A DNA stretch of 64,000 bases from an uncultured Saccharospirillaceae bacterium. Its GTDB lineage: Bacteria; Pseudomonadota; Gammaproteobacteria; Pseudomonadales; Oceanobacteraceae. The stretch spans positions 124,001 to 188,000 of the forward strand of contig CANMOZ010000002.1 in NCBI GenBank assembly GCA_947499545.1. The letters run 5' to 3'. The notes under the pieces were generated by a model. It made no database searches. It was not told the origin of the DNA and was given only the letters and a program-made list of their open reading frames with translations. Below are positions 54,707-63,687 of this stretch, piece by piece. The position numbers were made by a program, and so were the translations under genes. How positions within the stretch are numbered: position 1 is the stretch's first letter; each line of letters begins with the position of its first letter.

Positions 54707-55142
54707 TAAAAGTGGGTTTGCCTTCGTGGAAGAGGATATCAAGCGAGGTAGGCTGGGTATCCTCTAGAGCGTATTGCATTTTTTGCCACTGAAGCTGTTC
54801 TTGCCACCTGAATTCTACCCAATATTGTTTCCATAATGACTCTCTTGGTGTTGAAACCGTATACCGAGCGGGTAATCCAAAGACCTCAATTCGCTGTGAC
54901 TTTAGTTCTCGTAGCTGACCGTTTTGGGTTTCTCCGTAGAGCTTCACCATGAATTTGCGTGAGCCCGCTTTGGAAGGTTCGTCTGAGCGTATCCAGCCTT
55001 CAATGTAAATGGGCGCTGAGTGAGGCGCTAGAGCCGTACAGCCACTTATAAGCAGCGACAATACGATGAGCCCATAACCGAAAACGCCAGCCTGGGATGA
55101 GGCTGGCGTTTGTCTAGCGGCAGACTTTGAAAAATAAGCCAT
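54690..55142 (-). CDS. Lipoprotein, candidate type III pilotin (ExsB/YscW-like)
   Basis: A 150-residue lipoprotein with a long N-region and a lipobox LLISGC (Cys at about 35). The mature part is predicted all-beta (IYIEGWIRSDEPSKAGSRKF, LKSQRIEVFGLPARYTV), compatible with the beta-sandwich YscW/ExsB pilotin fold that guides secretin SctC to the outer membrane. The ATG directly follows the sctB stop (TAA-ATG), so it belongs to the translocator operon. In Pseudomonas exsB lies near the translocator operon too. Sequence similarity to known pilotins is weak, so the role is a hypothesis. Confidence 0.55.
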   Translation of the reverse strand: MAYFSKSAARQTPASSQAGVFGYGLIVLSLLISGCTALAPHSAPIYIEGWIRSDEPSKAGSRKFMVKLYGETQNGQLRELKSQRIEVFGLPARYTVSTPRESLWKQYWVEFRWQEQLQWQKMQYALEDTQPTSLDILFHEGKPTFIKNDK

Positions 55143-56123
55143 TTAGATTTTGTTTGCCATTGAACGCTGAGTGTCGTTAGAACTCTGCTGTATCTTGGCA
55201 ATCAAATCAAGTACCTGACGAATCAAGTCGTTGAAGTACTTGTGATGTTCACTGTCCTTCTCACGTTCTGCTTGGGCGAGCGTTTGATCTGCCTCTTTAA
55301 GCTTTTTATCATGCTCAAAGAAAGTCGTTGCAACGTTGCCAGCACCACTAATGGTTTGAGCAGCACCAGTGACTGCTTGGGTTGTGCCAATATAGCTAGA
55401 AGCTTTACTTTGCTGAATAGCAGCATCACGAGATGCTTTGCTAGCAGCTTCGGATGCCTCGCTAGCAGATTGACGACTCGCATCTACTGCTCGTTGAACA
55501 CCCTCTTTTTGTTTGTCATTCAAGGTTAAACCAGATTTATTGACACCGGTCTCTATTTCATTTGCTTGCTTTTTGAAAGACGTTGCCTTCAGCTCTAAGT
55601 CAGTTGCCTTCTTATTAAGGCTGCTTGCTTTAGCGCCTGCTTTGAAGGATTTAATGCCTCCTGCTATTGATAAACCGGAAACCATGGTGCTAAACACGGT
55701 CATTACCAATGAAGCAATCGCCTGTTTTTGAATGTCTGCAGCCGCGCTTTTAATAGCTGCAACAGAAGCATTGACGCTGATTTCTCGATTTTCGCGATTA
55801 ATGTCTCTGCTTTTGGACGCTAGCTTCAATAGGGCAATTAACAGTTGAATCAATACAGAGATGCTACTGTCTTTATCGGTATTTGCCAGCTTTGTTTCAA
55901 GCTCCTTTATTGCTGTATTGAGCGTCGCTTGCTCTCCTGGTGTGCTAGGAGCTTTCAAGCCAACAATATTAGGAATCACCAAACTTGGAGCTGAGGGGGC
56001 ACTGCCACTTGCTTCAACACGGATCGTGGTTGCAGCTGGTGCTGCATTTAATTGGTTGAGTTTAATGTCACTGGTTGCAGCAAATGGACTTGCACCAGTT
56101 TTGTTAACCGTAATATCACTCAT
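55143..56123 (-). CDS. sctB: Type III translocator SctB (YopD/PopD family)
   Basis: Minor hydrophobic translocator, 326 residues, inserted with SctE into the host membrane to form the translocation pore. It has one hydrophobic segment (about 135-157, AIASLVMTVFSTMVSGLSIAGG), an amphipathic helical N-terminal half, and a long coiled-coil C-terminal part rich in Ala, Lys and Gln ending in SNDTQRSMANKI. It begins 2 bp after sctE and needs the LcrH-type chaperone encoded upstream. Position and architecture match the Pseudomonas pcrGVH-popBD order. Confidence 0.85.
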   Translation of the reverse strand: MSDITVNKTGASPFAATSDIKLNQLNAAPAATTIRVEASGSAPSAPSLVIPNIVGLKAPSTPGEQATLNTAIKELETKLANTDKDSSISVLIQLLIALLKLASKSRDINRENREISVNASVAAIKSAAADIQKQAIASLVMTVFSTMVSGLSIAGGIKSFKAGAKASSLNKKATDLELKATSFKKQANEIETGVNKSGLTLNDKQKEGVQRAVDASRQSASEASEAASKASRDAAIQQSKASSYIGTTQAVTGAAQTISGAGNVATTFFEHDKKLKEADQTLAQAEREKDSEHHKYFNDLIRQVLDLIAKIQQSSNDTQRSMANKI

Positions 56124-56125
56124 AA

Positions 56126-57406
56126 CTACGCCTTCCCTAAATTAGACACAGACAACAATGTATTTTGATGGCTGGCTTGAGTTTCTATTTGTTTTTGCAG
56201 TATTTGTTGGAAGACTGCAAATAAATTTTCGATCAGTTCTTGTAGCCTTTCTTGCCAGGCGGCCAGATCTTCCATATTGGCTTGGATATATTTGGCGTCT
56301 GACTGATTCGATGCTGCCTGGTAAGAGTGAGCGGCTGTACCCGCTGCTAACCCTGTATTGACGGTTTCGCCAGCAAGGTTGGCGCCTTGCAATCCAAGAA
56401 GAGCATTCTGACCTGTAGAACCAAGCTTAACAATAGAGCTTGAAGCGCGAGCAGCTGTTTGGGTAGCTACTTTTGCCGTTAACTCTGCAGTTGTTTTGGC
56501 AATTACACCGCCAAATCTAGCCATCTGCCCGGTCGCACCAGCAATCTTAGAAGCGGCTTTGACAGCCATTAACCCTAATTTGGCAACACCCACACCCGCT
56601 ACTGTACCAACGACAGCAACAGCGACTGTGATCGCGATCACAAGTCCAGAAGCAATGGCCTTGGCTTTTTCTTCGGGTACCCCAACGGCCTGCAAAGCTT
56701 TGGATATGCCTGTCGATAACAAACCACCGCCATCTTCTCCTACAGGAATCATTTCGGCAGCACTGATGACAGCACCGACCAACATAGCAGCACCTGCAAC
56801 GGCACCAGCTCCGGTGGCAATTAGGGCAACGGCAATAATTGCAGTTAGAGCAGTGGTGATCCAGCCAAAAATCTTATTGAGATTACCGGTTTTCTCAGCT
56901 TTCTCAGCAGCTTCACGTGACTCTTTTAGCTTCTCAAGGTTTTTCGAATGCTCTTCCTCGTGACGATTACGAGCAATTTCAATGTCCGCTTTGGCTAATT
57001 TCGATTGTGAACCTTTCAGCATGTCTGTGATGTACGTCAGGAAGAGTTCACCTGCAAAGCTGGTGGTGGCTTCAGCGGTTGTTTTTGGATTGCTGGCAAA
57101 GGCACGCTCTTTAATGCCGTTTACCCATTTATCCAAACGTTCTCCCATCTGTGGGCTAAAAGCGCTCACGATACCAGAGAACATGCTGAGAACCTGTCCC
57201 ACCTCTTTTTGCACGCGTGGTTGGTCGGCTTGAGCGACTGCCTTGGGTGCTTCAAGTCCTACAACAGAACTTGCAGAGTGAACCTGAGACTGAATGTCCG
57301 CTGCTTCTTTGGGTGCAGCCTTCGCTTGAGCTTTGTAAAGGGCTTCAAGCTCGGGGTTGTTGACATATGCACCTTGTGCAGCGTCTAGACGAGTAGTTGT
57401 CGTCAT
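56126..57406 (-). CDS. sctE: Type III translocator SctE (YopB/PopB family)
   Basis: Major hydrophobic translocator, 426 residues. Two long hydrophobic hairpin segments lie at about 178-220 (FGWITTALTAIIAVALIATGA and onward) and 251-280 (SGLVIAITVAVAVVGTVAGVG). They are separated by a loop with PVGEDGGGLLSTGISKALQ, which is characteristic of YopB/PopB/IpaB. A coiled-coil region (about 130-172) precedes the first. It starts 3 bp after lcrH. The protein is expected to form the pore with SctB at the host membrane. Confidence 0.9.
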   Translation of the reverse strand: MTTTTRLDAAQGAYVNNPELEALYKAQAKAAPKEAADIQSQVHSASSVVGLEAPKAVAQADQPRVQKEVGQVLSMFSGIVSAFSPQMGERLDKWVNGIKERAFASNPKTTAEATTSFAGELFLTYITDMLKGSQSKLAKADIEIARNRHEEEHSKNLEKLKESREAAEKAEKTGNLNKIFGWITTALTAIIAVALIATGAGAVAGAAMLVGAVISAAEMIPVGEDGGGLLSTGISKALQAVGVPEEKAKAIASGLVIAITVAVAVVGTVAGVGVAKLGLMAVKAASKIAGATGQMARFGGVIAKTTAELTAKVATQTAARASSSIVKLGSTGQNALLGLQGANLAGETVNTGLAAGTAAHSYQAASNQSDAKYIQANMEDLAAWQERLQELIENLFAVFQQILQKQIETQASHQNTLLSVSNLGKA

Positions 57407-57409
57407 TTG

Positions 57410-57907
57410 CTATTCCCCTTTGTGTTTAATGCGTTCGAGCAATTGACTTGCCCGCTCTTTTAAAGCCTGAAATTCAGGCTTGTTACCTGCAAGCTGAGTT
57501 GCGGAAAATAATCCGCTTTCGGCTTCTGTCCATCGTGACATTTGAATTAAAGATTCAGCAGCACAATAGGGCGGTTCAGGATTCTTAATGTCCACAATGG
57601 CGGCTGCCGAAAAACATTCTACGGCCGCTTCGTGATGATCTAAGCGCTGTTGGCAAAGACCAGCACCCATGGGGAATCGCACATCGTAGTGATCTAAAAT
57701 GGTGAGTAATTTAAAAATCTGTAGAGCATCATCAAACTTGCCAGTTTGATATAGGTTATAGCCTTGAGCGTATAGGGTCTCAATCGTCGCTGGTGAGATG
57801 TCTCTTAAGGTTTTTACCGTGCCACCTTCATTGAAGAATTTGACCAGTTCTTCTAGTAACGCTTCATCTTCCGTGGTCAAAGCTTCTTGAGTTGGGGCTT
57901 CGCTCAT
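57410..57907 (-). CDS. lcrH: Class II type III chaperone LcrH/SycD (TPR)
   Basis: A 165-residue TPR chaperone for the two translocators. Tandem TPR units occur at about 45-150: IETLYAQGYNLYQTGKFDDALQIFK, FPMGAGLCQQRLDHHEAAVECFSAA and PPYCAAESLIQMSRWTEAESGLFSA. The acidic N-terminus is typical of LcrH/PcrH/SicA. It is encoded immediately before its clients. A 188-bp gap separates it from lcrV, larger than elsewhere in the operon, so an internal promoter is possible. Confidence 0.93.
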   Translation of the reverse strand: MSEAPTQEALTTEDEALLEELVKFFNEGGTVKTLRDISPATIETLYAQGYNLYQTGKFDDALQIFKLLTILDHYDVRFPMGAGLCQQRLDHHEAAVECFSAAAIVDIKNPEPPYCAAESLIQMSRWTEAESGLFSATQLAGNKPEFQALKERASQLLERIKHKGE

Positions 57908-58095
57908 GTTGACTACCTACTATCAATTTACCAATGCTGCTAGCGCAATCAACTAATGGCGCGTTGCATTAGTGATTGCTTAATCTATAGGGCTCGATCG
58001 AACGCTTAAGAGCCCAGGTTGTATTCGTCTATATGCCATTTATATCATTTTGATCGTTAAATGGCTTATTGGTTCTTTCAACTAAACCAATAAAT

Positions 58096-58953
58096 TTAAG
58101 CAAAACGGTTCAGTAACCCAGAGCTCACTTGGAAATACTTTTCGATGAACTTCGCCATTGCTTCAATGGTTGAGTCGTATTTAGAACTGAAATCTTGATA
58201 GGTGACGGTTTTTTCATTCACCAGGTCGTTAAGCACTTTGCTTCGATTACTTAAGTTTTCAGAAAATGTTCTTAAAGAGTTTTTACTGATTTTCTTTCCA
58301 CTCCCAAAGACAGTTGATTGACTCGAGGATGGGCTTTCTGAAAATGCAAATTTGGCGATTGCCTCTATATCAACGTTTACGGTTGGGTTATTAAATTTTT
58401 CTGGGTTCAGCTTTAAATCTTCAATAAGTACCTTTTTAAGAGCAGGATTGGTTTTCCAGTCTCTTTGAGTAAGGGTGATTTGGGCTTGAGAGTCGCTAAT
58501 TGTTATTTCATCGGTATCTTTTTTTAGGCGTTTATCATTAATTAATTCACTAACTTCCTTTTGTGCCCGAGAGATTAGATCAACTTGTGCCGCTAACTTG
58601 GTAATGACATCTTGCTGCTCTTTGCGTGCCGCATCAAGCCCTAGCAATCGATCTGTAAATACAGCAAGAACCCGATCACTTATATTGGGAAAAAGCTCAT
58701 TTTTTAAATTAACGTCGTCGAAAGAAGTACCTAATGCTTGCGCGAAGCTCTCTTCTAGCAGCTTTAATTTTTCTTTGTCTTCGTCACTGCCTGAGCGTAG
58801 ATCAAAAATTTTCTTTAAGTAATCTTCGTAGGATTTGATGCCTTCGCCGTATTTTTTAAAGTCACTAAACCCATTCAGCTGATCGTCACCAGATTTGTCT
58901 TGATTGATTCGGGATATCAGCTTGTCACTATAACCTTTGGTAAAGTCCACCAT
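58096..58953 (-). CDS. sctA: Type III needle-tip protein LcrV/PcrV (SctA)
   Basis: A 285-residue hydrophilic protein that caps the needle and scaffolds the translocon. The C-terminal helix NRSKVLNDLVNEKTVTYQDF followed by SKYDSTIEAMAKFIEKYF closely matches the LcrV/PcrV C-terminal coiled-coil. The N-terminal helical hairpin is recognisable (YEDYLKKIFDLRSG). The middle domain is divergent. The length is between PcrV (294) and shorter Vibrio homologues. It starts 10 bp after lcrG, with which it is expected to interact in the cytoplasm. Confidence 0.9.
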   Translation of the reverse strand: MVDFTKGYSDKLISRINQDKSGDDQLNGFSDFKKYGEGIKSYEDYLKKIFDLRSGSDEDKEKLKLLEESFAQALGTSFDDVNLKNELFPNISDRVLAVFTDRLLGLDAARKEQQDVITKLAAQVDLISRAQKEVSELINDKRLKKDTDEITISDSQAQITLTQRDWKTNPALKKVLIEDLKLNPEKFNNPTVNVDIEAIAKFAFSESPSSSQSTVFGSGKKISKNSLRTFSENLSNRSKVLNDLVNEKTVTYQDFSSKYDSTIEAMAKFIEKYFQVSSGLLNRFA

Positions 58954-58963
58954 AATGCTTACC

Positions 58964-59314
58964 TCAAATACTTAATCCGCGCATGCCAATGGGGCGGCGA
59001 GGTTTCTCACCTTTTTCTTCAGCCATCCCATTTTGGGGTTGGGGAGATTCAGGAATGAAAACCTTTGACTGGTGTTGATTACTGACATTGAGTTGATTGA
59101 CTTGGTCAAACCAGCGCATCAGGTCAACTTCTGCTTGCTGCTTTTCTTCTGCCGACAGATTATCTTTTGCCAGCAGGGGTATGCCCTCACTTTGAGGAAC
59201 ATTGAGCGTTTGCATTAACCTCTGAAACCGACGATCTCGCTCCTCTGAGTCTTTCACCATGCGGTCAACAGACTTTAGGATTTCATCCGTCTCGTATTGG
59301 ACTTCAGCATTCAT
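58964..59314 (-). CDS. lcrG: LcrG/PcrG-type secretion regulator
   Basis: A 116-residue cytoplasmic protein. The N-terminal helices (ILKSVDRMVKDSEERDRRFQRL) and the C-terminal signature EKPRRPIGMRGLSI correspond to Yersinia LcrG (which ends KRPRKPTMMRGQII). LcrG binds LcrV and blocks effector secretion until host contact. It is about 20 residues longer than Yersinia LcrG because of a Gln/Pro-rich insert (about 75-105). It begins the translocator operon after a 368-bp gap. The ATG at 59314 has only a weak upstream ribosome binding site. Confidence 0.85.
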   Translation of the reverse strand: MNAEVQYETDEILKSVDRMVKDSEERDRRFQRLMQTLNVPQSEGIPLLAKDNLSAEEKQQAEVDLMRWFDQVNQLNVSNQHQSKVFIPESPQPQNGMAEEKGEKPRRPIGMRGLSI

Positions 59315-59682
59315 TAATAAAAGCTACCTATACCCATCGTTTACTTGCTGGCTATCTGCTCGGTGAGTGCTTTTTACAAAGCAAGATAAACCGTTCTCAG
59401 TAGCGGACCTATCCTAATTTACCTAACCATTGTTGCAAATGGGTTTCAGTCTATTAAGACAAGAGGTTAACGCTATTGGTTGTGGTCTATTCACTTTGAT
59501 GCGACTTCTGGTAATAAAATCACCCTTAAGTGCACTAGGCCAGCATAAAAAACAACCTATCTCCACTTTTAACAACCCTGAAGAATGAAGTAAATAGGGG
59601 AAAAAAGCGGATATTTTTAGTTATTTAACGCACCTTTTTTGCGTTAAATAATCAGTGGTTATGCCTCCAATAGAGTGAGTTA
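59315..59682 (-). promoter_or_regulatory. Intergenic region before lcrG with a 12-bp palindrome
   Basis: A 368-bp AT-rich gap separating the sctW-to-lcrR operon from the lcrG operon. TTATTTAACGCA (59621-59632) and TGCGTTAAATAA (59640-59651) are perfect 12-bp arms around a CCTTTTT loop. Just downstream on the minus strand TAAAAATA (59619-59612) resembles the A-rich half of ExsA/LcrF-type sites, without an evident second half. The region probably holds the promoter of the translocator operon. No gene is seen. Confidence 0.55.
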
Positions 59683-60138
59683 TCACTTATTTAGATGCCG
59701 GAAATCATTAGGGGTTGCCAGGCGGTTATACGGCCACTTTGATAAATCAAAGCGTATCCAGCCAGGTTCATCTTCGAGTAATACCGCGCCCATCTTTTTG
59801 TAAAAACGATGTAGACGCTCTAAAGGGAGTCGACCATTGGACAGCAGTAATGGCTTACCCTTTAGAAACGTTATCGGCAATTCGGCCTGATGAATAATCT
59901 GCACTAACAGGAATAAACCACGAAAAGGGTTCTGCAAGCTTATCTCTTGGCTTGGCAATTCATAATGCTGAATCATTAACTGAGGCGCTTCCCAATGATA
60001 TCGTATGATGATGCCGTTGAGATTCACCTCCATCCCCAGAATCAGGTCGGTATCCAGCCAATAATCGGGTTTTGTTTGAAACCCAAGAGACTGCAATGTT
60101 TTCGTGAGAGGGTCTTCAGTGTCATAGGGTTCAGCCAT
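59683..60138 (-). CDS. lcrR: LcrR/PcrR-like protein
   Basis: A 151-residue cytoplasmic protein encoded directly after sctV (1-bp overlap), the position of lcrR in Yersinia and pcrR in Pseudomonas. The internal pattern FRGLFLLVQIIHQAELPITFLKG and ending WIRFDLSKWPYNRL look like that family. LcrR affects production or secretion of LcrG/LcrV; the mechanism is unclear. The identification rests mainly on position and size. Confidence 0.7.
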   Translation of the reverse strand: MAEPYDTEDPLTKTLQSLGFQTKPDYWLDTDLILGMEVNLNGIIIRYHWEAPQLMIQHYELPSQEISLQNPFRGLFLLVQIIHQAELPITFLKGKPLLLSNGRLPLERLHRFYKKMGAVLLEDEPGWIRFDLSKWPYNRLATPNDFRHLNK

Positions 60139-62255
60139 TACATCACCACTCGTCCCAAGGGTTGAACATTGATTTTTGGCGTTAACTCCTGGAATGAAAG
60201 CACGGGCAAATCGTAATAATCACTTTCGATTAATTTTCTTACATAGCGACGTATATCCATGGAAACGATGATGACCGGCTTTTGAGTCATAGTATCGAGC
60301 TGACCAATGGTTTCTCTCACCTGAGCTAAGAAATCCTGTGTGAAAGACGGGTCCAGCGCTAAGTAACTGCCAGCACTGGTTTGTCGAATACCATTACGGA
60401 TAGAGTCTTCAACCGGTTGATCTAACAAGTAAGCAGGCAACACGTTTTGACCGTTAGCGTATTTATAGCAAATGTAACGACTGAGACTGCTGCGAACATA
60501 TTCAGTTAGCTGTACGACGTCCTTTTCTTTTTGTGCCCATTCAACGAGGGCTTCCAAAATACTGCGCATATTTCGGATGGAAATATCCTCTGACACCAGG
60601 CGTTGCAGAACTTCTGTTAGTTTCTGCATGGGCAGTAAGCGTTGCACTTCTTTAACCAGCTCGGCAAAAGTAGATTCCATTTGTTCAAGCAGGTAACGCG
60701 ATTCTTGAATACCAATAAAGCTAGAAGCATTGTCTTTTAACACTTGTGCTAGGTGATAAGTGAGGATGTCGACAGGTTTGAAGTACTGTACTCCCCCAGA
60801 TTCCAAACGTCCTACATGCTCTTCTTGAACCCATAAGCTTTTCAGCTTCGGTAAGAAAGGAGCTGATTCCTCAAACGGGATTTGCAGCAAATCCAGTTGA
60901 TCGGTATTTTCATTGATTAAGACGGAATCCATGCGAATCTGACCGGCCGCAACGGGTACTTCGTCCAATTTCATGCGGTATTCGCCAGGCTGTAATTGGT
61001 CGTTGTAGCGCAAGTGAATGCCTGGATAGGGCACCCCTAAATCCAGATACAGTGCACGCCTAACTTTTGCTAAAGCATCGTTCAGATCTTGAGGTTGAAT
61101 GGCCTGCTTCATGCGCGCATCCAGATCAATCAACAAGGGCACCGTGAGAGCAAATTCTTCTTGCTGAGCCAGGCGTTCTTTACTGCTGCCCGCTGTTGCG
61201 CTGGCGGTACTTTTGGTGACAGCTCCTTGAGAAACCCAGGCATTGGCATCTGTGTTATCAGCAGCTTCTTGTTCTTTCTTTGCAGCACGTACCACAAAAT
61301 AACCACAGCCGGCAAAAAGAGCAGCAAGGACTAAGAATACTAAAGTGGGAAAGCCCGGAATAACGGCGAAGATTAAGAGTAATGCTCCCCCAACCATAAA
61401 GGCTTTAGGTTGATTAAGAACCTGTTTTCCAATATCTGAGCCGAGGTCGGCTCCTTGTTCTTGCGTAACACGCGTGACGATAATACCGGATGTGATGGCG
61501 ATTAAAAGCGCGGGAATCTGAGCAACCAGACCGTCACCAACGGTTAGGATGGTGTATAAGTGCATGGCTTCACTGGCACTCATGCCGTTTTGCCAAACCC
61601 CAATGGCAACACCACCTAAAATATTAACCAAAATAATGATCAATCCAGCAATAGCGTCGCCTTTAACGAATTTCATGGCACCGTCCATAGAGCCATAAAG
61701 TTGACTTTCTTTCTCAATGACTTGGCGGCGTTTGCGTGCTTCTGTCGCATCAATAATGCCTGCACGCAAATCACCATCAATACTCATTTGCTTGCCAGGC
61801 ATGGCGTCCAAAGAAAATCGAGCGCTGACTTCTGCAACTCGCTCAGCCCCTTTAGTGATGACGAGGAATTGGACAATGGTAATGATTAGGAAGACCACAA
61901 TTCCGACGACCAAGTTGCCACCGACGACGAAATTACCAAAGGTTTCGACAATTTGCCCGGCATCCGCTTGAAGCAGAATCAACCGTGTTGTGGTAATCGA
62001 AAGAGCTAATCTAAAAAGCGTTGTAATCAGCAAGACCGATGGGAAGGCCGAAAACTCAAGCGGCGTTGCAATGTACACCGCGAGCATCATGAGGATAACG
62101 GCTACCCCCATGTTGGTGCCAATTAAAATATCCACCAATACCGTTGGTAAGGGCAATATCATCATGAAAACGACAGAGATCAGCAATACGGCAAGGATAA
62201 TATCCTTTCGCTGACCTATGCGATTAAGACCGGTTAAAACTGCATTCACGATCAC
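60138..62255 (-). CDS. sctV: Type III export gate protein SctV (LcrD/PcrD)
   Basis: A 705-residue export-gate protein of the injectisome. The N-terminal half has eight membrane helices (from [20 protein letters not shown]) with the family signature [18 protein letters not shown] in the cytoplasmic loop. The C-terminal half (about 350-705) is the nonameric cytoplasmic ring. It resembles LcrD/PcrD more than the flagellar FlhA found in the same window. Adjacency to sctX and sctY, whose products bind the SctV ring in Yersinia, supports the call. Confidence 0.96.
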   Translation of the reverse strand: MIVNAVLTGLNRIGQRKDIILAVLLISVVFMMILPLPTVLVDILIGTNMGVAVILMMLAVYIATPLEFSAFPSVLLITTLFRLALSITTTRLILLQADAGQIVETFGNFVVGGNLVVGIVVFLIITIVQFLVITKGAERVAEVSARFSLDAMPGKQMSIDGDLRAGIIDATEARKRRQVIEKESQLYGSMDGAMKFVKGDAIAGLIIILVNILGGVAIGVWQNGMSASEAMHLYTILTVGDGLVAQIPALLIAITSGIIVTRVTQEQGADLGSDIGKQVLNQPKAFMVGGALLLIFAVIPGFPTLVFLVLAALFAGCGYFVVRAAKKEQEAADNTDANAWVSQGAVTKSTASATAGSSKERLAQQEEFALTVPLLIDLDARMKQAIQPQDLNDALAKVRRALYLDLGVPYPGIHLRYNDQLQPGEYRMKLDEVPVAAGQIRMDSVLINENTDQLDLLQIPFEESAPFLPKLKSLWVQEEHVGRLESGGVQYFKPVDILTYHLAQVLKDNASSFIGIQESRYLLEQMESTFAELVKEVQRLLPMQKLTEVLQRLVSEDISIRNMRSILEALVEWAQKEKDVVQLTEYVRSSLSRYICYKYANGQNVLPAYLLDQPVEDSIRNGIRQTSAGSYLALDPSFTQDFLAQVRETIGQLDTMTQKPVIIVSMDIRRYVRKLIESDYYDLPVLSFQELTPKINVQPLGRVVM

Positions 62256-62644
62256 TACCCTCGAGCTTGACCATCATCAATCACCCCAGAGGTAAGCGAT
62301 GATTGAAGTGTTAAAAATGTTTGATACGTTGTTCGGGCTTCTTCCTGTCGACCTTCTGCCCACAAAGCACGACTGAGGCAAAGTGTTAACTGAGGATCTT
62401 GCTTCCATTTGGGAGATTGCATGAGAGATTCACACAGTTGAATGGCCTCAGCACTTCTACCTGCTTTTAAGGCACTCACCGTTAATCCAGGAAGCACGCG
62501 GTCTTGATCGGGTTCGATGGCGACCAGTGCTTGGAACAGTTGATAGGCCTCTTGAAACCGCCCGCATTGCAGCAATAAAAAAGCTTGTGCTTGCAAGGTT
62601 GAGCGTTCTTGCTCGGTAAAAGGGCTTGAGGGTAATTCTGTCAT
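62255..62644 (-). CDS. sctY: SctY (YscY/Pcr4), TPR-like chaperone of SctX
   Basis: A 129-residue TPR-containing protein ([22 protein letters not shown] and [19 protein letters not shown]). In Yersinia YscY binds YscX, and the complex engages the SctV ring. Position between sctX and sctV, 4-bp overlap with sctX and 1-bp overlap with sctV all match the Ysc-family order. Confidence 0.88.
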   Translation of the reverse strand: MTELPSSPFTEQERSTLQAQAFLLLQCGRFQEAYQLFQALVAIEPDQDRVLPGLTVSALKAGRSAEAIQLCESLMQSPKWKQDPQLTLCLSRALWAEGRQEEARTTYQTFLTLQSSLTSGVIDDGQARG

Positions 62645-63003
62645 GCTTTTAACAATAACCCCGCGAATAATGCTAAATGATGCTGATACTCTGCCCCTTG
62701 GCTTAACAATTGACCAGCCGCTTGGCAGTCAGCAGAGGGCATTGCATTTAATTTGTGCATTACTTTTTGCAATGTTGATTGATAGCGCTGAGGCTGTAAC
62801 CATTCAGAATACAAATGGGTTGGCTTCGCTAAATCCACTAAGTGAGTATCAATAGGTTGAAGCTGGAAATTGTTTTCAAGCGCGCTTTCTACAGGCTTAC
62901 CCAAAGGCGATGACGGTGCCTTATGTTTGAAAAGCTCAAGTTCGTCAGCTTGATAGTCGCTGACGGATTCTAAGCCTATTTGAAGACTGCGAGATGAAAT
63001 CAT
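62641..63003 (-). CDS. sctX: SctX (YscX/Pcr3), early secreted export factor
   Basis: A 120-residue protein. Recognisable YscX features are the N-terminal ISSRSLQIGLESVSDY, the PPxx/PLGKPVE segment and the C-terminal helical part LQKVMHKLNAMPSADCQAAG. YscX is itself secreted and is needed for export of early substrates in Ysc-type systems. It is found only in that family, so its presence assigns the system. It overlaps its neighbours by 4 bp on both sides. Confidence 0.88.
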   Translation of the reverse strand: MISSRSLQIGLESVSDYQADELELFKHKAPSSPLGKPVESALENNFQLQPIDTHLVDLAKPTHLYSEWLQPQRYQSTLQKVMHKLNAMPSADCQAAGQLLSQGAEYQHHLALFAGLLLKA

Positions 63004-63368
63004 AATCGGCTTACCTCAGCGTGTACTTGATGCATGCGTTCAAATACAGAGTCTAAGTTAGGCGCATTCACGGCATCAGCATTTAAAAAGGTGGCAATAC
63101 AATAAGCACCTTCTTGGGTGACAAAGGCTTGGAAAAAACAATCACGAGTGTCTAGGTTTTCAAGCTGCCTAGAAAAGTGTTCTTCGAGAGTCGGATGGGT
63201 AGGACCAAGCTCAAGCAAAAACCACAACCGATCACCCTGCAAAAACAATTGTAAGCGATTAGCAGCAGACAACTGCATTTCCATGCCGGAGTCTGAAACA
63301 TTGGGAACCTGCGCAAGGCCCATTTGCTGTTGACAATAAGCTATTACTTGATCATTCACCGCTTGCAA
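63000..63368 (-). CDS. sycN: SycN/Pcr2-like class I chaperone
   Basis: A 122-residue small acidic protein with class I chaperone topology (amphipathic first helix, strands LQLFLQGDRLWFLLEL, final helix FERMHQVHAEV). In Yersinia SycN with YscB escorts YopN. It overlaps tyeA by 17 bp and sctX by 4 bp. The assignment rests on order yopN-tyeA-sycN-yscX-yscY-lcrD and on size. Confidence 0.8.
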   Translation of the reverse strand: MQAVNDQVIAYCQQQMGLAQVPNVSDSGMEMQLSAANRLQLFLQGDRLWFLLELGPTHPTLEEHFSRQLENLDTRDCFFQAFVTQEGAYCIATFLNADAVNAPNLDSVFERMHQVHAEVSRL

Positions 63369-63687
63369 GTTCTTCTTCCTCTTGGTCGATGTGTGAATCC
63401 AGTAACTCTTGGCTTATGCTAATCCAATGTTGGCGTTGCTCTAAGTCGCTGAATAAAGCTTCAGGTAAATGTCGAATGAACTGTAAAAATTCACGCAAAA
63501 AAGCAATTTTGTCTTGAGTCGAGTTCACCCCGTGGTAAGACATCAACTGCTCAATTTGCTGCGCGTTAATCCAGCGCTGTTCGCATAGGTCTAAAATTTC
63601 CAGTAAAAATGCATCAGAGTCATCAACCGCAGGCGTTTCATGGGAAAGCGATTGAGTTTGACTGGGCACTTGTGAAAAGGCGGTCAT
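63352..63687 (-). CDS. tyeA: TyeA/Pcr1-like gatekeeper partner
   Basis: A 111-residue helical protein that binds the C-terminus of the gatekeeper SctW (YopN) to keep secretion closed before host contact. The core FLLEILDLCEQRWINAQQIEQLM matches the TyeA pattern. It has a roughly 20-residue Ser/Thr/Gln-rich N-terminal extension compared with Yersinia TyeA (92). Its ATG overlaps the sctW stop by 4 bp, so the two are translationally coupled, consistent with a stoichiometric complex. Confidence 0.88.
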   Translation of the reverse strand: MTAFSQVPSQTQSLSHETPAVDDSDAFLLEILDLCEQRWINAQQIEQLMSYHGVNSTQDKIAFLREFLQFIRHLPEALFSDLEQRQHWISISQELLDSHIDQEEEELASGE

